This document shows positions 54,759 through 62,579 of a DNA stretch of 64,000 nt, one piece after another; position 1 is the first letter of the stretch, and every line of letters begins with the position of its first letter. Source of the DNA: Oscillospiraceae bacterium (GTDB lineage: Bacteria > Bacillota > Clostridia > Saccharofermentanales > Saccharofermentanaceae); assembly GCA_902780785.1 (NCBI GenBank), contig CACZGS010000006.1, forward strand, positions 124,001 through 188,000, written 5' to 3'. The notes beneath the pieces were generated by a model, which made no database searches, was not told the DNA's origin, and saw only the letters and a program-made list of their open reading frames with translations. The position numbers and the translations under genes are program-made.

Positions 54759-55472
54759 ATGTTTTGTTCCAATTGCGGTTCACCGGTAGGTGATCAGGAA
54801 AAGTTTTGTAAGATGTGCGGAACGCCTGTAAGTGCTCAGGCACCTGCACAAGTTGCGCAGCCCGCACCGGCTCCTGCTCCGGTTGCACAGCCTGCTCCTG
54901 CAGCACAACCGGTACCGGCACCTCAGCCTGCACCTGCCGTATATCAGCAGCCCGTTCAGGCAGCACCTCAGCCTGCTGCACCTGCGCTTGCTAAAGAAAA
55001 GGCAGGACCTAGACGTACGTGCTTTGTTATCGGACTTATTACTTGTATCATGCTTATAGTCATAAATCTTCCCGCATTTGCGATTGGCGGAACGATGTTG
55101 ATTGTAAGTCCGTTCGCCTTGATGCTTGGTGCCAGCAACTCTGATGACATCTTTGTTATTGGGCTTTTGGTTTGTATTGGTGCTTTCCTGCTGATAGATA
55201 TGGCTATCATATCTATCGTATTTAACAGCATCAGTTCCAAGATAACCGCGAAGAGACCTGCATCCAAGTGCAGAACGTTCAGGATGGCGGCTGCGATCAT
55301 GCTCCTTGTTGATGCTTTGATCACTGTAGCTCCCATTATCGGCCTCAATTACATGATGAGTGATGCAGAGTTCTTCTACGCTATCTATGCTGTTGTCTTT
55401 ATAATGGCAGTTGTTTTCTTTGTGTTGGCCATCATTACGAACAGCAAGGAAAAGAAACTGGCTTCGGCTTAA
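54759..55472 (+). CDS. Zinc-ribbon membrane protein with Ala/Pro/Gln-rich linker
   Basis: A 237-residue protein. Residues 1-25 form a zinc ribbon (C-S-N-C-G and C-K-M-C-G). Residues about 28-80 are a low-complexity linker of P-A-P, A-Q-P and Q-P repeats. The rest has four hydrophobic segments. This zinc-ribbon plus linker plus membrane build is common in Firmicutes and has no assigned role. It lies 71 bases after the hydrolase and probably has its own promoter. Start is certain because the zinc ribbon begins at once. Confidence 0.75.
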   Translation: MFCSNCGSPVGDQEKFCKMCGTPVSAQAPAQVAQPAPAPAPVAQPAPAAQPVPAPQPAPAVYQQPVQAAPQPAAPALAKEKAGPRRTCFVIGLITCIMLIVINLPAFAIGGTMLIVSPFALMLGASNSDDIFVIGLLVCIGAFLLIDMAIISIVFNSISSKITAKRPASKCRTFRMAAAIMLLVDALITVAPIIGLNYMMSDAEFFYAIYAVVFIMAVVFFVLAIITNSKEKKLASA

Positions 55473-55522
55473 TACAGCAAAAGATAATACACAGTTTCAA
55501 TTTAGGTAGTATCAGATTAATG

Positions 55523-55556
55523 AAAAAACGACTGGATCATTCCAGTCGTTTCTTTT
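55523..55556. terminator. Bidirectional terminator between the zinc-ribbon gene and tmRNA
   Basis: ACGACTGGA and TCCAGTCGT form a 9 bp stem with a short loop, with AAAAAA before and TTTCTTTTT after. It ends the plus-strand gene and, on the minus strand, the tmRNA. Confidence 0.85.
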
Positions 55557-55935
55557 TGGTGGAGATGAGGAGAATCGAACTCCTGTCCGAAACCTCTTCC
55601 TCCGGGACAATCTCCGGGTGCAGTCGACGGATGAATTATTCCTATTCCCGCGTGGCCCATCGACGGGCTTCGGTTCCAGTAGCTTCATAAGATTAAAGTC
55701 GCTAGCCGGCGCAAAGCTTAACCGATAGGACTGCCTGCTTAACCTCTCTCAGGCGAGGTCTTCGGTGTACGTACACTCCCGCGAGAAGATAGGCGGGAGG
55801 ACGGTAGCCTTAGGCTGCTACGAGCTCTGTTGTGTCTGCAATTACTTGCAATTCCCCGTTTTTTAAGGAGGCACAACGAGGATCCTCCACCCGCTTTCCC
55901 GACATCAGAAGCCCCGTCGAAACCAGTGCATCCCC
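55557..55935 (-). ncRNA. ssrA: tmRNA
   Basis: A 379-nt transfer-messenger RNA on the minus strand. The 5' end GGGGATG (55935 down) pairs with CATCTCC before the encoded 3' ACCA at 55557-55560, forming the acceptor stem. The tRNA-like part has the usual GGTTTCGAC near the 5' end and GTTCGATTC in the T arm. The tag ORF at 55839-55810 reads GCA GAC ACA ACA GAG CTC GTA GCA GCC TAA, giving tag ADTTELVAA. It releases ribosomes stuck on broken messages and marks the product for proteolysis. The encoded CCA and the conserved ends make this certain. Confidence 0.96.
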
Positions 55936-56007
55936 GTATCAGAAAAGTGAAAAACTTTGAAGTTTTCCAGACGCATATTATATATGCTTTGAATTGAATG
56001 CTCAACA

Positions 56008-56041
56008 CAAAAAGAGGGACCGCATTTTCGCAGTCCCTCTT
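56008..56041 (-). terminator. Terminator of the minus-strand zinc-ribbon protein gene
   Basis: AAGAGGGACCGC (56012-56023) and the complementary CGCAGTCCCTCTT (56029-56041) form a 12 bp stem with one mismatch. On the minus strand it is followed by five T. Confidence 0.82.
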
Positions 56042-56066
56042 GCATAATGATCAATTACTTTAAATA

Positions 56067-56642
56067 TCAGAGTTCGTCGTCGAAGTTTAAGTCCTTTGTA
56101 ACATCGTAAGGTTCGAAGCTCTGGCTGATGATGTCCTGTGCATCCTTGATCTCTTCAGCTTCAACTACATCGTCAGGTACGTAAGGAGCAGGTTCTTCTG
56201 TCTTCTCTGCATAACCTGTGTTGTAAGGATCAAGTCCGTCGTACTTCTTATAAGGATTGATGAGGATCTCTGTGCCGCAATAGTAGCACTTGGATACGAA
56301 GGGCTTGTTCTCCATCTTCTGAAGACCCTTGCCGCAGGAAGGGCAGAATGCGATGTTCTTAAAGTCTGTTCTCTTCTGGAGAAGAACTGCTTCGTTCAAT
56401 GCCTTGTCGAGTTCTTCGTTGGTTGCACCGTGCTCCTTGAGCATGATCCAGAAGGCGTGGAGAAGATAAGTCTGCTTTTCAACTCTTTGTCTGAGTATTT
56501 CGACTTCTTTGATAGAAGAATACTCACTCTTGATCTCTGCTTCTTTGCCCGGTTCCTTCATGCCACGGAGAAGCTCATCCGCTTCGTTGACGCTCTTGAG
56601 CTTTGCCATATCCTTGATCATGTTAGGATCGAAATCTACCAT
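56067..56642 (-). CDS. Hypothetical protein with a helical N-terminus and zinc ribbon
   Basis: A 191-residue cytoplasmic protein. Residues 1-95 are helical and charged, probably coiled. A zinc ribbon follows: F-C-P-S-C-G near 99 and K-C-Y-Y-C-G near 118. The tail is acidic (E-E-x and D-D repeats). I do not recognise a named family. AGGAGG lies 7 bases before the ATG on the minus strand. It is monocistronic between the amidase gene and tmRNA. The composition suggests a small scaffold or regulatory protein. Confidence 0.7.
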   Translation of the reverse strand: MVDFDPNMIKDMAKLKSVNEADELLRGMKEPGKEAEIKSEYSSIKEVEILRQRVEKQTYLLHAFWIMLKEHGATNEELDKALNEAVLLQKRTDFKNIAFCPSCGKGLQKMENKPFVSKCYYCGTEILINPYKKYDGLDPYNTGYAEKTEEPAPYVPDDVVEAEEIKDAQDIISQSFEPYDVTKDLNFDDEL

Positions 56643-56722
56643 AATGCCTACCTCCTCGAGTTTTGAATTGTTTGCCTTAAATACTAATATATCAAACTTT
56701 TTGTATTTTCAATTGTAAATTC

Positions 56723-58207
56723 TTACTTGAGGAACTCGGATACTGCGACAGCTACTTTGTAGGGAGTCTCGCTGTCGGTGATAAGGGCATCGTCGTCGCT
56801 GTTTGAAAGGTATCCGACGACGAGCTGGTATGACTTTACCGAGTCTGCATAGTTCAGACCTGTATACATATTTGACTGTACGACACCTAAGGACGTGCTG
56901 CCGATCTCATTAGCGACGAGCTCGGCAAGCTTCGTTCCTTCCTTTACGGCATTCTTTGAATAACTGCCTGTCGAAGGAACATAAACCTTAACACCTTTGA
57001 TGGTGCTTTCAGGTGCGCTGTCGGCATGGAGTCTGATGAAACAGTCAGCTTTGTTGTCAGTCGCGATTTTCGCGCGCTCGATATTGGAGATGTTGGCATC
57101 GTTGGAATCTCTCGTAAGGATGACCTTCGCGCCGCATCCTTCCAAATATTCTCTTAATACCAATGCATACTTGAGAGTAAGATCATATTCTTTGGCACCG
57201 CTGTTGACGCCAACGGCTCCTGAAGTTGCTTTGTCTTTCTCGGCTGTAGAACCCTTGTATACAGTCTCCAGTTCCGTGTTGGGGAATTCCTGGTGGCCGG
57301 GATCGATTACGATCACCTTGCCTGTGAGGTCAGGATGCTCCGCCTTAAGCGGTACCGGAGTAGGGGTGGGCGTTGCAGGGACGGGTGTAGGAGTATCCGT
57401 AGGTACAAAAGTCGGTTCGGAACCGATGATCCCGAGTCCGTCCGGCGTTGTTGCGATAGTCTCATCGGCAGGCATGCCGAACATCTGATTGAACTTCTTA
57501 TCGATATTCTGTTTATTGAACAGATAGATAACGTAGCCGAAGCCGATGATGAGCAAAGCCATGAGGATACCGATGGCAACGCTCTGAAGTGATGCTTCCT
57601 TGGATCTCGGAGGTTCTTTGGGTTCTTCCGGAATCTCAATGGGTTCTATATTGACGGGCTCGATCTCAACGGTAGCCTTTGCAGGCTTTTTCCAGATCTT
57701 CTTTGGAGCCTCAGCGGGCTTTTTATTTACAGGCTTTTTCTGAACAGGTTCTGCCTTCTGAAGTTTCTTATCAGGTGCAGCCTTAGGCTTGGTGCCGGTT
57801 TGCTGAACGGGCTGCTTCTTTACGTTAGCGGCCTGCTTGCTCGGAGCATTGTTTTTGCCGGCAGGGGAGGGCTGCTTCTTCTGAGGTTGGTTATTTGCAG
57901 AAGCAGGCTTCTTCTGGCCGTTAGCAGGCTGCGCCTTCTTCTGTGCATTAGCAGGCTGTGCTTTTTTCTGCGCGCTGCCGTTAGGGGAAGAGGGCTTCTT
58001 GCCTGATACGTTTGCCTTGACCTGGGTTCCTGTCTTCTTGGAAGGGTGCTTTCTTTGTCCTGATAAGTATTTTCTTGTGAAATCACTTATGAAAGCTTCT
58101 CTTTGTGAGGCGGGCATTGCATGAAGACGTTCGTATAGGCGCTTCCTCCTGTCTTCAGGAAGATTCGCCAAGATCTTTTTAAATTGAGCAAGATTGTCTT
58201 CGGGCAT
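56723..58207 (-). CDS. N-acetylmuramoyl-L-alanine amidase-like membrane protein
   Basis: A 494-residue protein in four parts: a short helical head (1-55), a long Lys/Pro/Gln/Ala-rich cytoplasmic region with repeats such as K-K-A-Q-P-A-N (about 60-190), one membrane helix near 220, and a C-terminal amidase_3 domain outside (about 295-494). Zn ligands His in D-P-G-H, Glu in K-E-Y-D-L-T and His in R-L-H-A-D-S are present. The catalytic Glu expected in the E-x-G-F-x-S-N motif is replaced: the sequence is L-V-V-G-Y-L-S-N. So it may bind rather than cut peptidoglycan. ATG 58207 has GGAGG 7 bases upstream on the minus strand. Confidence 0.82.
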   Translation of the reverse strand: MPEDNLAQFKKILANLPEDRRKRLYERLHAMPASQREAFISDFTRKYLSGQRKHPSKKTGTQVKANVSGKKPSSPNGSAQKKAQPANAQKKAQPANGQKKPASANNQPQKKQPSPAGKNNAPSKQAANVKKQPVQQTGTKPKAAPDKKLQKAEPVQKKPVNKKPAEAPKKIWKKPAKATVEIEPVNIEPIEIPEEPKEPPRSKEASLQSVAIGILMALLIIGFGYVIYLFNKQNIDKKFNQMFGMPADETIATTPDGLGIIGSEPTFVPTDTPTPVPATPTPTPVPLKAEHPDLTGKVIVIDPGHQEFPNTELETVYKGSTAEKDKATSGAVGVNSGAKEYDLTLKYALVLREYLEGCGAKVILTRDSNDANISNIERAKIATDNKADCFIRLHADSAPESTIKGVKVYVPSTGSYSKNAVKEGTKLAELVANEIGSTSLGVVQSNMYTGLNYADSVKSYQLVVGYLSNSDDDALITDSETPYKVAVAVSEFLK

Positions 58208-58311
58208 AATGACCTCCATTAAGGATAATACCATTCTTTATAATTACGGCAAAACAATTATTTACGTTTAATTTGCGGTATGAAGGGACAGGCTTTTCGA
58301 GCACTTGGAAC

Positions 58312-58356
58312 TGTTCAAAATTTAGTATTGAACAATAAACAGTAGTGTGCTATAAA
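58312..58356 (+). promoter_or_regulatory. Promoter of the PadR operon with an overlapping palindrome
   Basis: TTGAAC (58328-58333), 17 bp, TATAAA (58351-58356). The palindrome TGTTCAA-N9-TTGAACA (58312-58334) overlays the -35. It is a good candidate for autoregulation by the PadR protein encoded next. The leader also has two near copies of GGGGCGCT at about 58372 and 58386. Confidence 0.6.
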
Positions 58357-58433
58357 TGATAGTGACGGCGGGGCGCTTAGGAATAGGGGGCGCTCTTTAA
58401 GCCCGTCAAATCGGAATGAAAGGGGATTTGCCA

Positions 58434-58772
58434 ATGAACAGCCAAATCAAGAAGGGCATTCTCGATTTGTGTGTGCTGGCCTTGCTCGAAAAAGGTGACA
58501 GTTACGGCTACGACCTCGCAGGTAGCCTCGCACGCAAAGTCGAAGTAGCAGACGGCACTGTTTATCCGATACTGCGCAAGCTCGCTTCTGAAGGCGTGGT
58601 ATCGACTTACCTGCAAGAATCTCAGAACGGGCCTCCGCGCAAATACTATCACCTCACGGATGCAGGTCGTAAGAAGTTGGACAGCGAACGTGACGAGTGG
58701 ATCAAGTTCTGCGGGGAAGTAAATGGAATATTGGAGCGAGAGACTGGAGGAAAAGCTGATGAACAAGAGTGA
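58434..58772 (+). CDS. PadR-family transcriptional regulator
   Basis: A 112-residue PadR regulator with the usual winged helix: K-K-G-I-L-D-L-C-V-L-A-L-L-E-K-G-D-S-Y-G-Y-D-L near residues 5-27, D-G-T-V-Y-P-I-L-R-K-L near 45, and P-R-K-Y-Y-H-L-T-D-A-G near 76. It is the short type paired with DUF1700 proteins. ATG 58434 has AAAGGGGA 9 bases upstream. It overlaps the DUF1700 gene by 14 bases, so the two act together, normally in envelope stress response. It probably represses its own promoter. Confidence 0.92.
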   Translation: MNSQIKKGILDLCVLALLEKGDSYGYDLAGSLARKVEVADGTVYPILRKLASEGVVSTYLQESQNGPPRKYYHLTDAGRKKLDSERDEWIKFCGEVNGILERETGGKADEQE

Positions 58773-59328
58773 ATATCTTAACAAGCTCACCAATGAATTG
58801 GGGCACATGCCCTATGGTGATGTAAAAGACATCATCCAATCCATGGAAGAGCATTTTGACGAAGGCGTCAGCGAAGGCAGAAGTGAGGAAGAGATCGCAG
58901 CAAGTCTCGGTGATCCGGCTGAACTGGCAGCAGAGTTCAAGGACGGTGCCAAGTTCAAACAGGTCATGAAGAGAAGAAAGCTCTCCGACAACTTCAAGGG
59001 ACCTGACGGAAGAAGCAGGATCTTTGTAATCCTTTTCAATGTTTTCCTGGGTGTATGGTGCTGGCTTATCCTTCTGGCAGCTATCTTTGCGGCATTCATG
59101 TGCCTTGCAGGTGATGCAGCTGTCGTAGGACTCATCGTAGCCGGACTCATCACAGGTGCTTTGACTGAATTCCTGGTACCTTTCATCTTCCTGATCCTTA
59201 CACTTATCTGTGTAGCTGTATTCCTTATCGTATTGCTGATCCTCGGTATCAAGTACTACGCAAAGGGTCTCAAGGCATACATCAGATGGAACAAGAATGT
59301 TTGGAACTACGGCTTAGGGGAGGACTAA
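58759..59328 (+). CDS. DUF1700 (HAAS-domain) membrane protein
   Basis: A 189-residue protein. The N-terminal 75 residues are the HAAS/DUF1700 domain (Y-L-N-K-L-T-N-E-L and E-E-H-F-D-E-G-V-S-E-G-R-S-E-E-E-I-A-A-S-L-G-D-P), which partners with PadR regulators. The remainder has three or four membrane helices. The start ATG 58759 has GGAGG 8 bases upstream; the frame is open further up inside padR. It probably relays a membrane signal to the PadR regulator. A small membrane protein gene follows after 3 bases. Confidence 0.88.
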   Translation: MNKSEYLNKLTNELGHMPYGDVKDIIQSMEEHFDEGVSEGRSEEEIAASLGDPAELAAEFKDGAKFKQVMKRRKLSDNFKGPDGRSRIFVILFNVFLGVWCWLILLAAIFAAFMCLAGDAAVVGLIVAGLITGALTEFLVPFIFLILTLICVAVFLIVLLILGIKYYAKGLKAYIRWNKNVWNYGLGED

Positions 59329-59331
59329 TCT

Positions 59332-59511
59332 ATGAGTAAAAAAGATATTAAGCTTCTGATTACAGGCGCAATCGCTCTTTTCCTTGCTTGTTTCTTAGGA
59401 ATCATTACCATCGTATTGTTCGTAGTAAAGCTTGGAAACAAGGCTATGGAATATGACTGGAAGGGTGCTTTCGGTCAGGTAACCGAACAGGTCCAGAGCT
59501 TAGGCGATTAA
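59332..59511 (+). CDS. Small single-pass membrane protein in the PadR operon
   Basis: A 59-residue protein, M-S-K-K-D-I-K-L-L-I-T-G then a hydrophobic helix about residues 8-33, then a short polar tail with Y-D-W-K-G-A-F. It has GGGGAGG 8 bases before the ATG, 3 bases after the DUF1700 stop. The clear ribosome site, spacing and good frame make it a real gene despite its size. Function unknown; it may be part of the same envelope-sensing unit. Confidence 0.75.
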   Translation: MSKKDIKLLITGAIALFLACFLGIITIVLFVVKLGNKAMEYDWKGAFGQVTEQVQSLGD

Positions 59512-59549
59512 TAAAAAACAACAGTAAGTTTTTGGGATAAGGATAGAGA

Positions 59550-59577
59550 GGGGCTGTCTTACGTGTAGGGCAGCCCC
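59550..59577 (+). terminator. Terminator of the PadR operon
   Basis: GGGGCTG (59550-59556) and CAGCCCC (59571-59577) form a 7 bp GC-rich stem with a 14-base loop that can pair further. The T tract after it is weak (TGATCTTTG). Confidence 0.6.
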
Positions 59578-59651
59578 TGATCTTTGAACGCTTTTTCTGA
59601 TAAACGCTAAGTTTGTGTTATCTTATTTTCAGTACAAAATATGGAGCTTTT

Positions 59652-59807
59652 ATGGAAACTAACAAAGAACTCGAATCGAGGATCGCAGAGGTCCTCCAGG
59701 CGGAGAAGGAGAACAAGATCCCCCGCATGACCAAACTCGATTACATCATCGCTGCGGTGATAACCGTGATAACCCTTTTAGGGATAATCGGAGGTTTCTT
59801 CTTATGA
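59652..59807 (+). CDS. Small membrane protein before the NCS1 fusion
   Basis: A 51-residue protein: charged head (E-T-N-K-E-L-E-S-R-I-A-E-V) and one C-terminal membrane helix (Y-I-I-A-A-V-I-T-V-I-T-L-L-G-I-I-G-G-F-F-L). ATG 59652 has GGAG 6 bases upstream; an earlier frame opening at 59613 has no site. It overlaps the transporter fusion by 4 bases (ATGA). Small membrane proteins in such positions often act as accessory subunits of transporters, which is likely here. Confidence 0.72.
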   Translation: METNKELESRIAEVLQAEKENKIPRMTKLDYIIAAVITVITLLGIIGGFFL

Positions 59808-62455
59808 GCCGCAAACATGATGTAAACAAAGAAATCGAAAATGAAGTCTATTGCGGAACATTGCCTGTTCTGCCAAAAGAGCGAAAATACGGATTTATCG
59901 ATGCGCTCCTCGTCTTATCAGGATACTGCATCGCGACATGGAGCTATACGCAGGGTTCATATCTTGCAACACTCGTAGGATTCAAGCAGCTCCTTATCGG
60001 AGCGTTCCTTGCAGCGATATTCATGCTCATGATCTACCAGCTTCCGGTTATCATGTCGGCAAGATACGGAATAGATATATGGATCTGGCTTCGAAGCGTT
60101 TTCGGGCCTGCCGGAAACAAGATCGTTACGATAATAATCATTGCCGTAAACTTCCCGTGGTATGCAGTGTGTTGCGAACTGTTCGCAGACTCGATGGAGA
60201 ATCTCCTGGGACTGTTCGGAATTCAACTCTTCAACGGCGCGCATCTTGTCTTAAGTCTTTCCTGTGTCATCATCGGAACCATCATCGCGCTGCGCGGTGT
60301 AGGCACGATCACATGGACCACGAGAATACTCGTACCGCTGCTTTTGCTCGTAGGTGTCGCAGTAGTCATCGTAGGCTTTACGTCAGTTCCGATGGACGTT
60401 ATCTGGAACTATCAGCCTGAGCTTGCAGGCGATGCTGACAAGACTGTTAATTACGTTCTCAGCATCGAAGCCAACTTTGCATTTGTTATCACACTGGTCG
60501 GCGGCATGGCCGAAGTTCCGCGTCTTTGTAAATCCGAGAGATCGGGTTATTATGCAGGCGTTTTGGGACAGGGCGCGGCAGGCTCTTTCTTCGTAGTCGT
60601 CGGTGCTGTCATGGCCATCGCAATGCAGCATGTAACAGGCCAGATGGTAGATGACCCGACGCTCATGATGGCTACTTTATCTGCACCTATCTTAGGTCTG
60701 TCATCGCTTTTGCTCGTTGCTTTCGCGAACATTGGAACACAGGCTGTAGGATCTTACATCTACGGTGTTATGCTCAAGTCCACGTTCAAGAAATCATCTT
60801 ATAAGGTGCTTGTTCTTGTGCTCGGCATATATGTCGCACTGCTTTGCGTCTGGGGCAAGATCACCGAATATTTCGGAAGCTTCCTTACGATCGGCGCTTG
60901 CGTTTATGCGCCTCTGGCAGCATTGTTGTTTGTTGACTTCTTCCTCGTAAGAAAACAGAAGATCGACCTTAAGAGCGCATATGAACTTCCCGGCCACACG
61001 GCTTACAGATACACCGGCGGATTCAATATCGTGGGCATCATCTGCCTTGCATTGGGATTCGGATTCACGCTCGTGATCTACGATCCTATAAAGGGCATAA
61101 TCCACAACAATTGGTTGTTCATGCTGACACCGACTTTTGCATCATTCCTCTTTACTGGAATCCTTTATTATCTGCTTTGCAAGATCCCTTTCATCCGCGA
61201 TTACGTAATCTGCAAGGGACCTGACAAGAGACCTTTTGACAGAGCGAAAACTCCGCCGAGGCAGAACCTTTTCTTCATGCCTTTTATCTGGCTTATCTGC
61301 AAGTTCATCACGGCTCCTTATAAGCTTAAGATCGATAAGCACAACATGGACGGTATCAAGCCTCCGTTCCTGGTCTACGGTTCTCACAATTCCTTCATGG
61401 ACTTCTATGTAACTCCGCTTGCATTAAAGCCTTACCGCGCGAATTACATTTCAGAGCTTGAAGGATTCGAAGCGTTCGGTGAATGGATATACCGTCAGGT
61501 AGGATGTCTTGGAACACGTAAGTTCATCAACGACCAGATGCTTATAAAGAACATAATGAAGGTCATCAAACGCGGCGACGTAATGGTCATCTATCCTGAA
61601 GCAAGATATGCGAATGTCGGAACCAATTCCCATCTGACACCTTCCATCGCCAAGCTCGCTAAGCTTCTGAAAGTTCCAGTAGTTACGATCAACATGCAGG
61701 GCAACTATCTGCAGCAGCCGATCTGGAACCTGAAGGAGAGAAAGGGTGCAAGGCTTCACGCTGACCTTAAGTGCGTCGTAACCCAGGATGAGATCGGAAA
61801 GCTTTCCGTAGACGAGATCCTTTCGCGCATTTCAAAAGAACTTACTTACGATGAGTATAAGTACCAGCTTGAAAACAAGATCAAGATCGATGACGAGTGG
61901 AGAGCTGAAGGCCTTCACTATCCTTTGTACCGCTGCAGAAAGTGCGGCAAGGATTTTGCCATGACGACAAAAGGCAGCAAGATCACATGCAAGTACTGCG
62001 GCGACTCTTATGAGATGGATGAGTACGGACAGCTTCATTCTGAATCCGGTGAGATGATCCACATCCCTGACTGGTACGAATGGCAGAGAGCCTTTGTCCA
62101 TGAAGAGTGCAGGGAAGGAAAGTATAAGCTCGATATCCCCGTAAAGGTATGGGCACTGCCTAATTCCGTTAACTTTGTTGACTGCGGCGAGGGAAGACTC
62201 GTTCACGATAACTCGGGCTTCTCTCTGACATTCGATAACTACAGGACAGAGAAACACGAGACTTTGAAATTCCCGTCCTCATCGATGATATCGCTCCACA
62301 CGGAATACGATTATCGTGGTTTGTATGGTCCGTGCGTCACGCTCTCGACTTACGATGACACGTTCTTCATCTATCCGACTGATGAGAGCAAGGATGTCTT
62401 CAACCCGACGAAGATACAGTTTGCAACGGAGTTCCTTGGCGGGCTATATACGTAA
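59804..62455 (+). CDS. NCS1-type permease fused to a PlsC-like acyltransferase and zinc ribbon
   Basis: An 883-residue fusion. Residues about 25-465 are a 12-helix transporter of the cytosine/purine NCS1 kind (V-L-S-G-Y-C-I-A-T-W-S-Y-T-Q-G near 38, F-A-F-V-I-T-L-V-G-G-M-A-E-V-P near 225). Residues about 490-690 look like a PlsC acyltransferase: H-N-S-F-M-D (the H-x4-D motif) near 528 and Y-P-E-A-R near 597, where PlsC has E-G-T-R. Residues about 705-730 are a zinc ribbon (C-R-K-C-G, C-K-Y-C-G). The rest is an unknown beta-rich domain. It could couple uptake to acylation, or be a sensor. Start follows the small membrane protein by overlap. Confidence 0.8.
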   Translation: MSRKHDVNKEIENEVYCGTLPVLPKERKYGFIDALLVLSGYCIATWSYTQGSYLATLVGFKQLLIGAFLAAIFMLMIYQLPVIMSARYGIDIWIWLRSVFGPAGNKIVTIIIIAVNFPWYAVCCELFADSMENLLGLFGIQLFNGAHLVLSLSCVIIGTIIALRGVGTITWTTRILVPLLLLVGVAVVIVGFTSVPMDVIWNYQPELAGDADKTVNYVLSIEANFAFVITLVGGMAEVPRLCKSERSGYYAGVLGQGAAGSFFVVVGAVMAIAMQHVTGQMVDDPTLMMATLSAPILGLSSLLLVAFANIGTQAVGSYIYGVMLKSTFKKSSYKVLVLVLGIYVALLCVWGKITEYFGSFLTIGACVYAPLAALLFVDFFLVRKQKIDLKSAYELPGHTAYRYTGGFNIVGIICLALGFGFTLVIYDPIKGIIHNNWLFMLTPTFASFLFTGILYYLLCKIPFIRDYVICKGPDKRPFDRAKTPPRQNLFFMPFIWLICKFITAPYKLKIDKHNMDGIKPPFLVYGSHNSFMDFYVTPLALKPYRANYISELEGFEAFGEWIYRQVGCLGTRKFINDQMLIKNIMKVIKRGDVMVIYPEARYANVGTNSHLTPSIAKLAKLLKVPVVTINMQGNYLQQPIWNLKERKGARLHADLKCVVTQDEIGKLSVDEILSRISKELTYDEYKYQLENKIKIDDEWRAEGLHYPLYRCRKCGKDFAMTTKGSKITCKYCGDSYEMDEYGQLHSESGEMIHIPDWYEWQRAFVHEECREGKYKLDIPVKVWALPNSVNFVDCGEGRLVHDNSGFSLTFDNYRTEKHETLKFPSSSMISLHTEYDYRGLYGPCVTLSTYDDTFFIYPTDESKDVFNPTKIQFATEFLGGLYT

Positions 62456-62579
62456 TAGCATTGAATTTGTTAAATATTTCACAGGAAAGTGCCATTTATC
62501 GGCGTTTGAGGCCTGTTATTTATCTGAAATAATCGTCTCCATGTGGTAGATTATTACTATTACACCACCGGAGGCAGAC

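Noticed and set aside
57800..58086. Overlapping open frames opposite the Lys/Pro/Gln-rich part of the amidase-like gene
   Set aside because: They are shadows caused by low-complexity codons and have no ribosome site.
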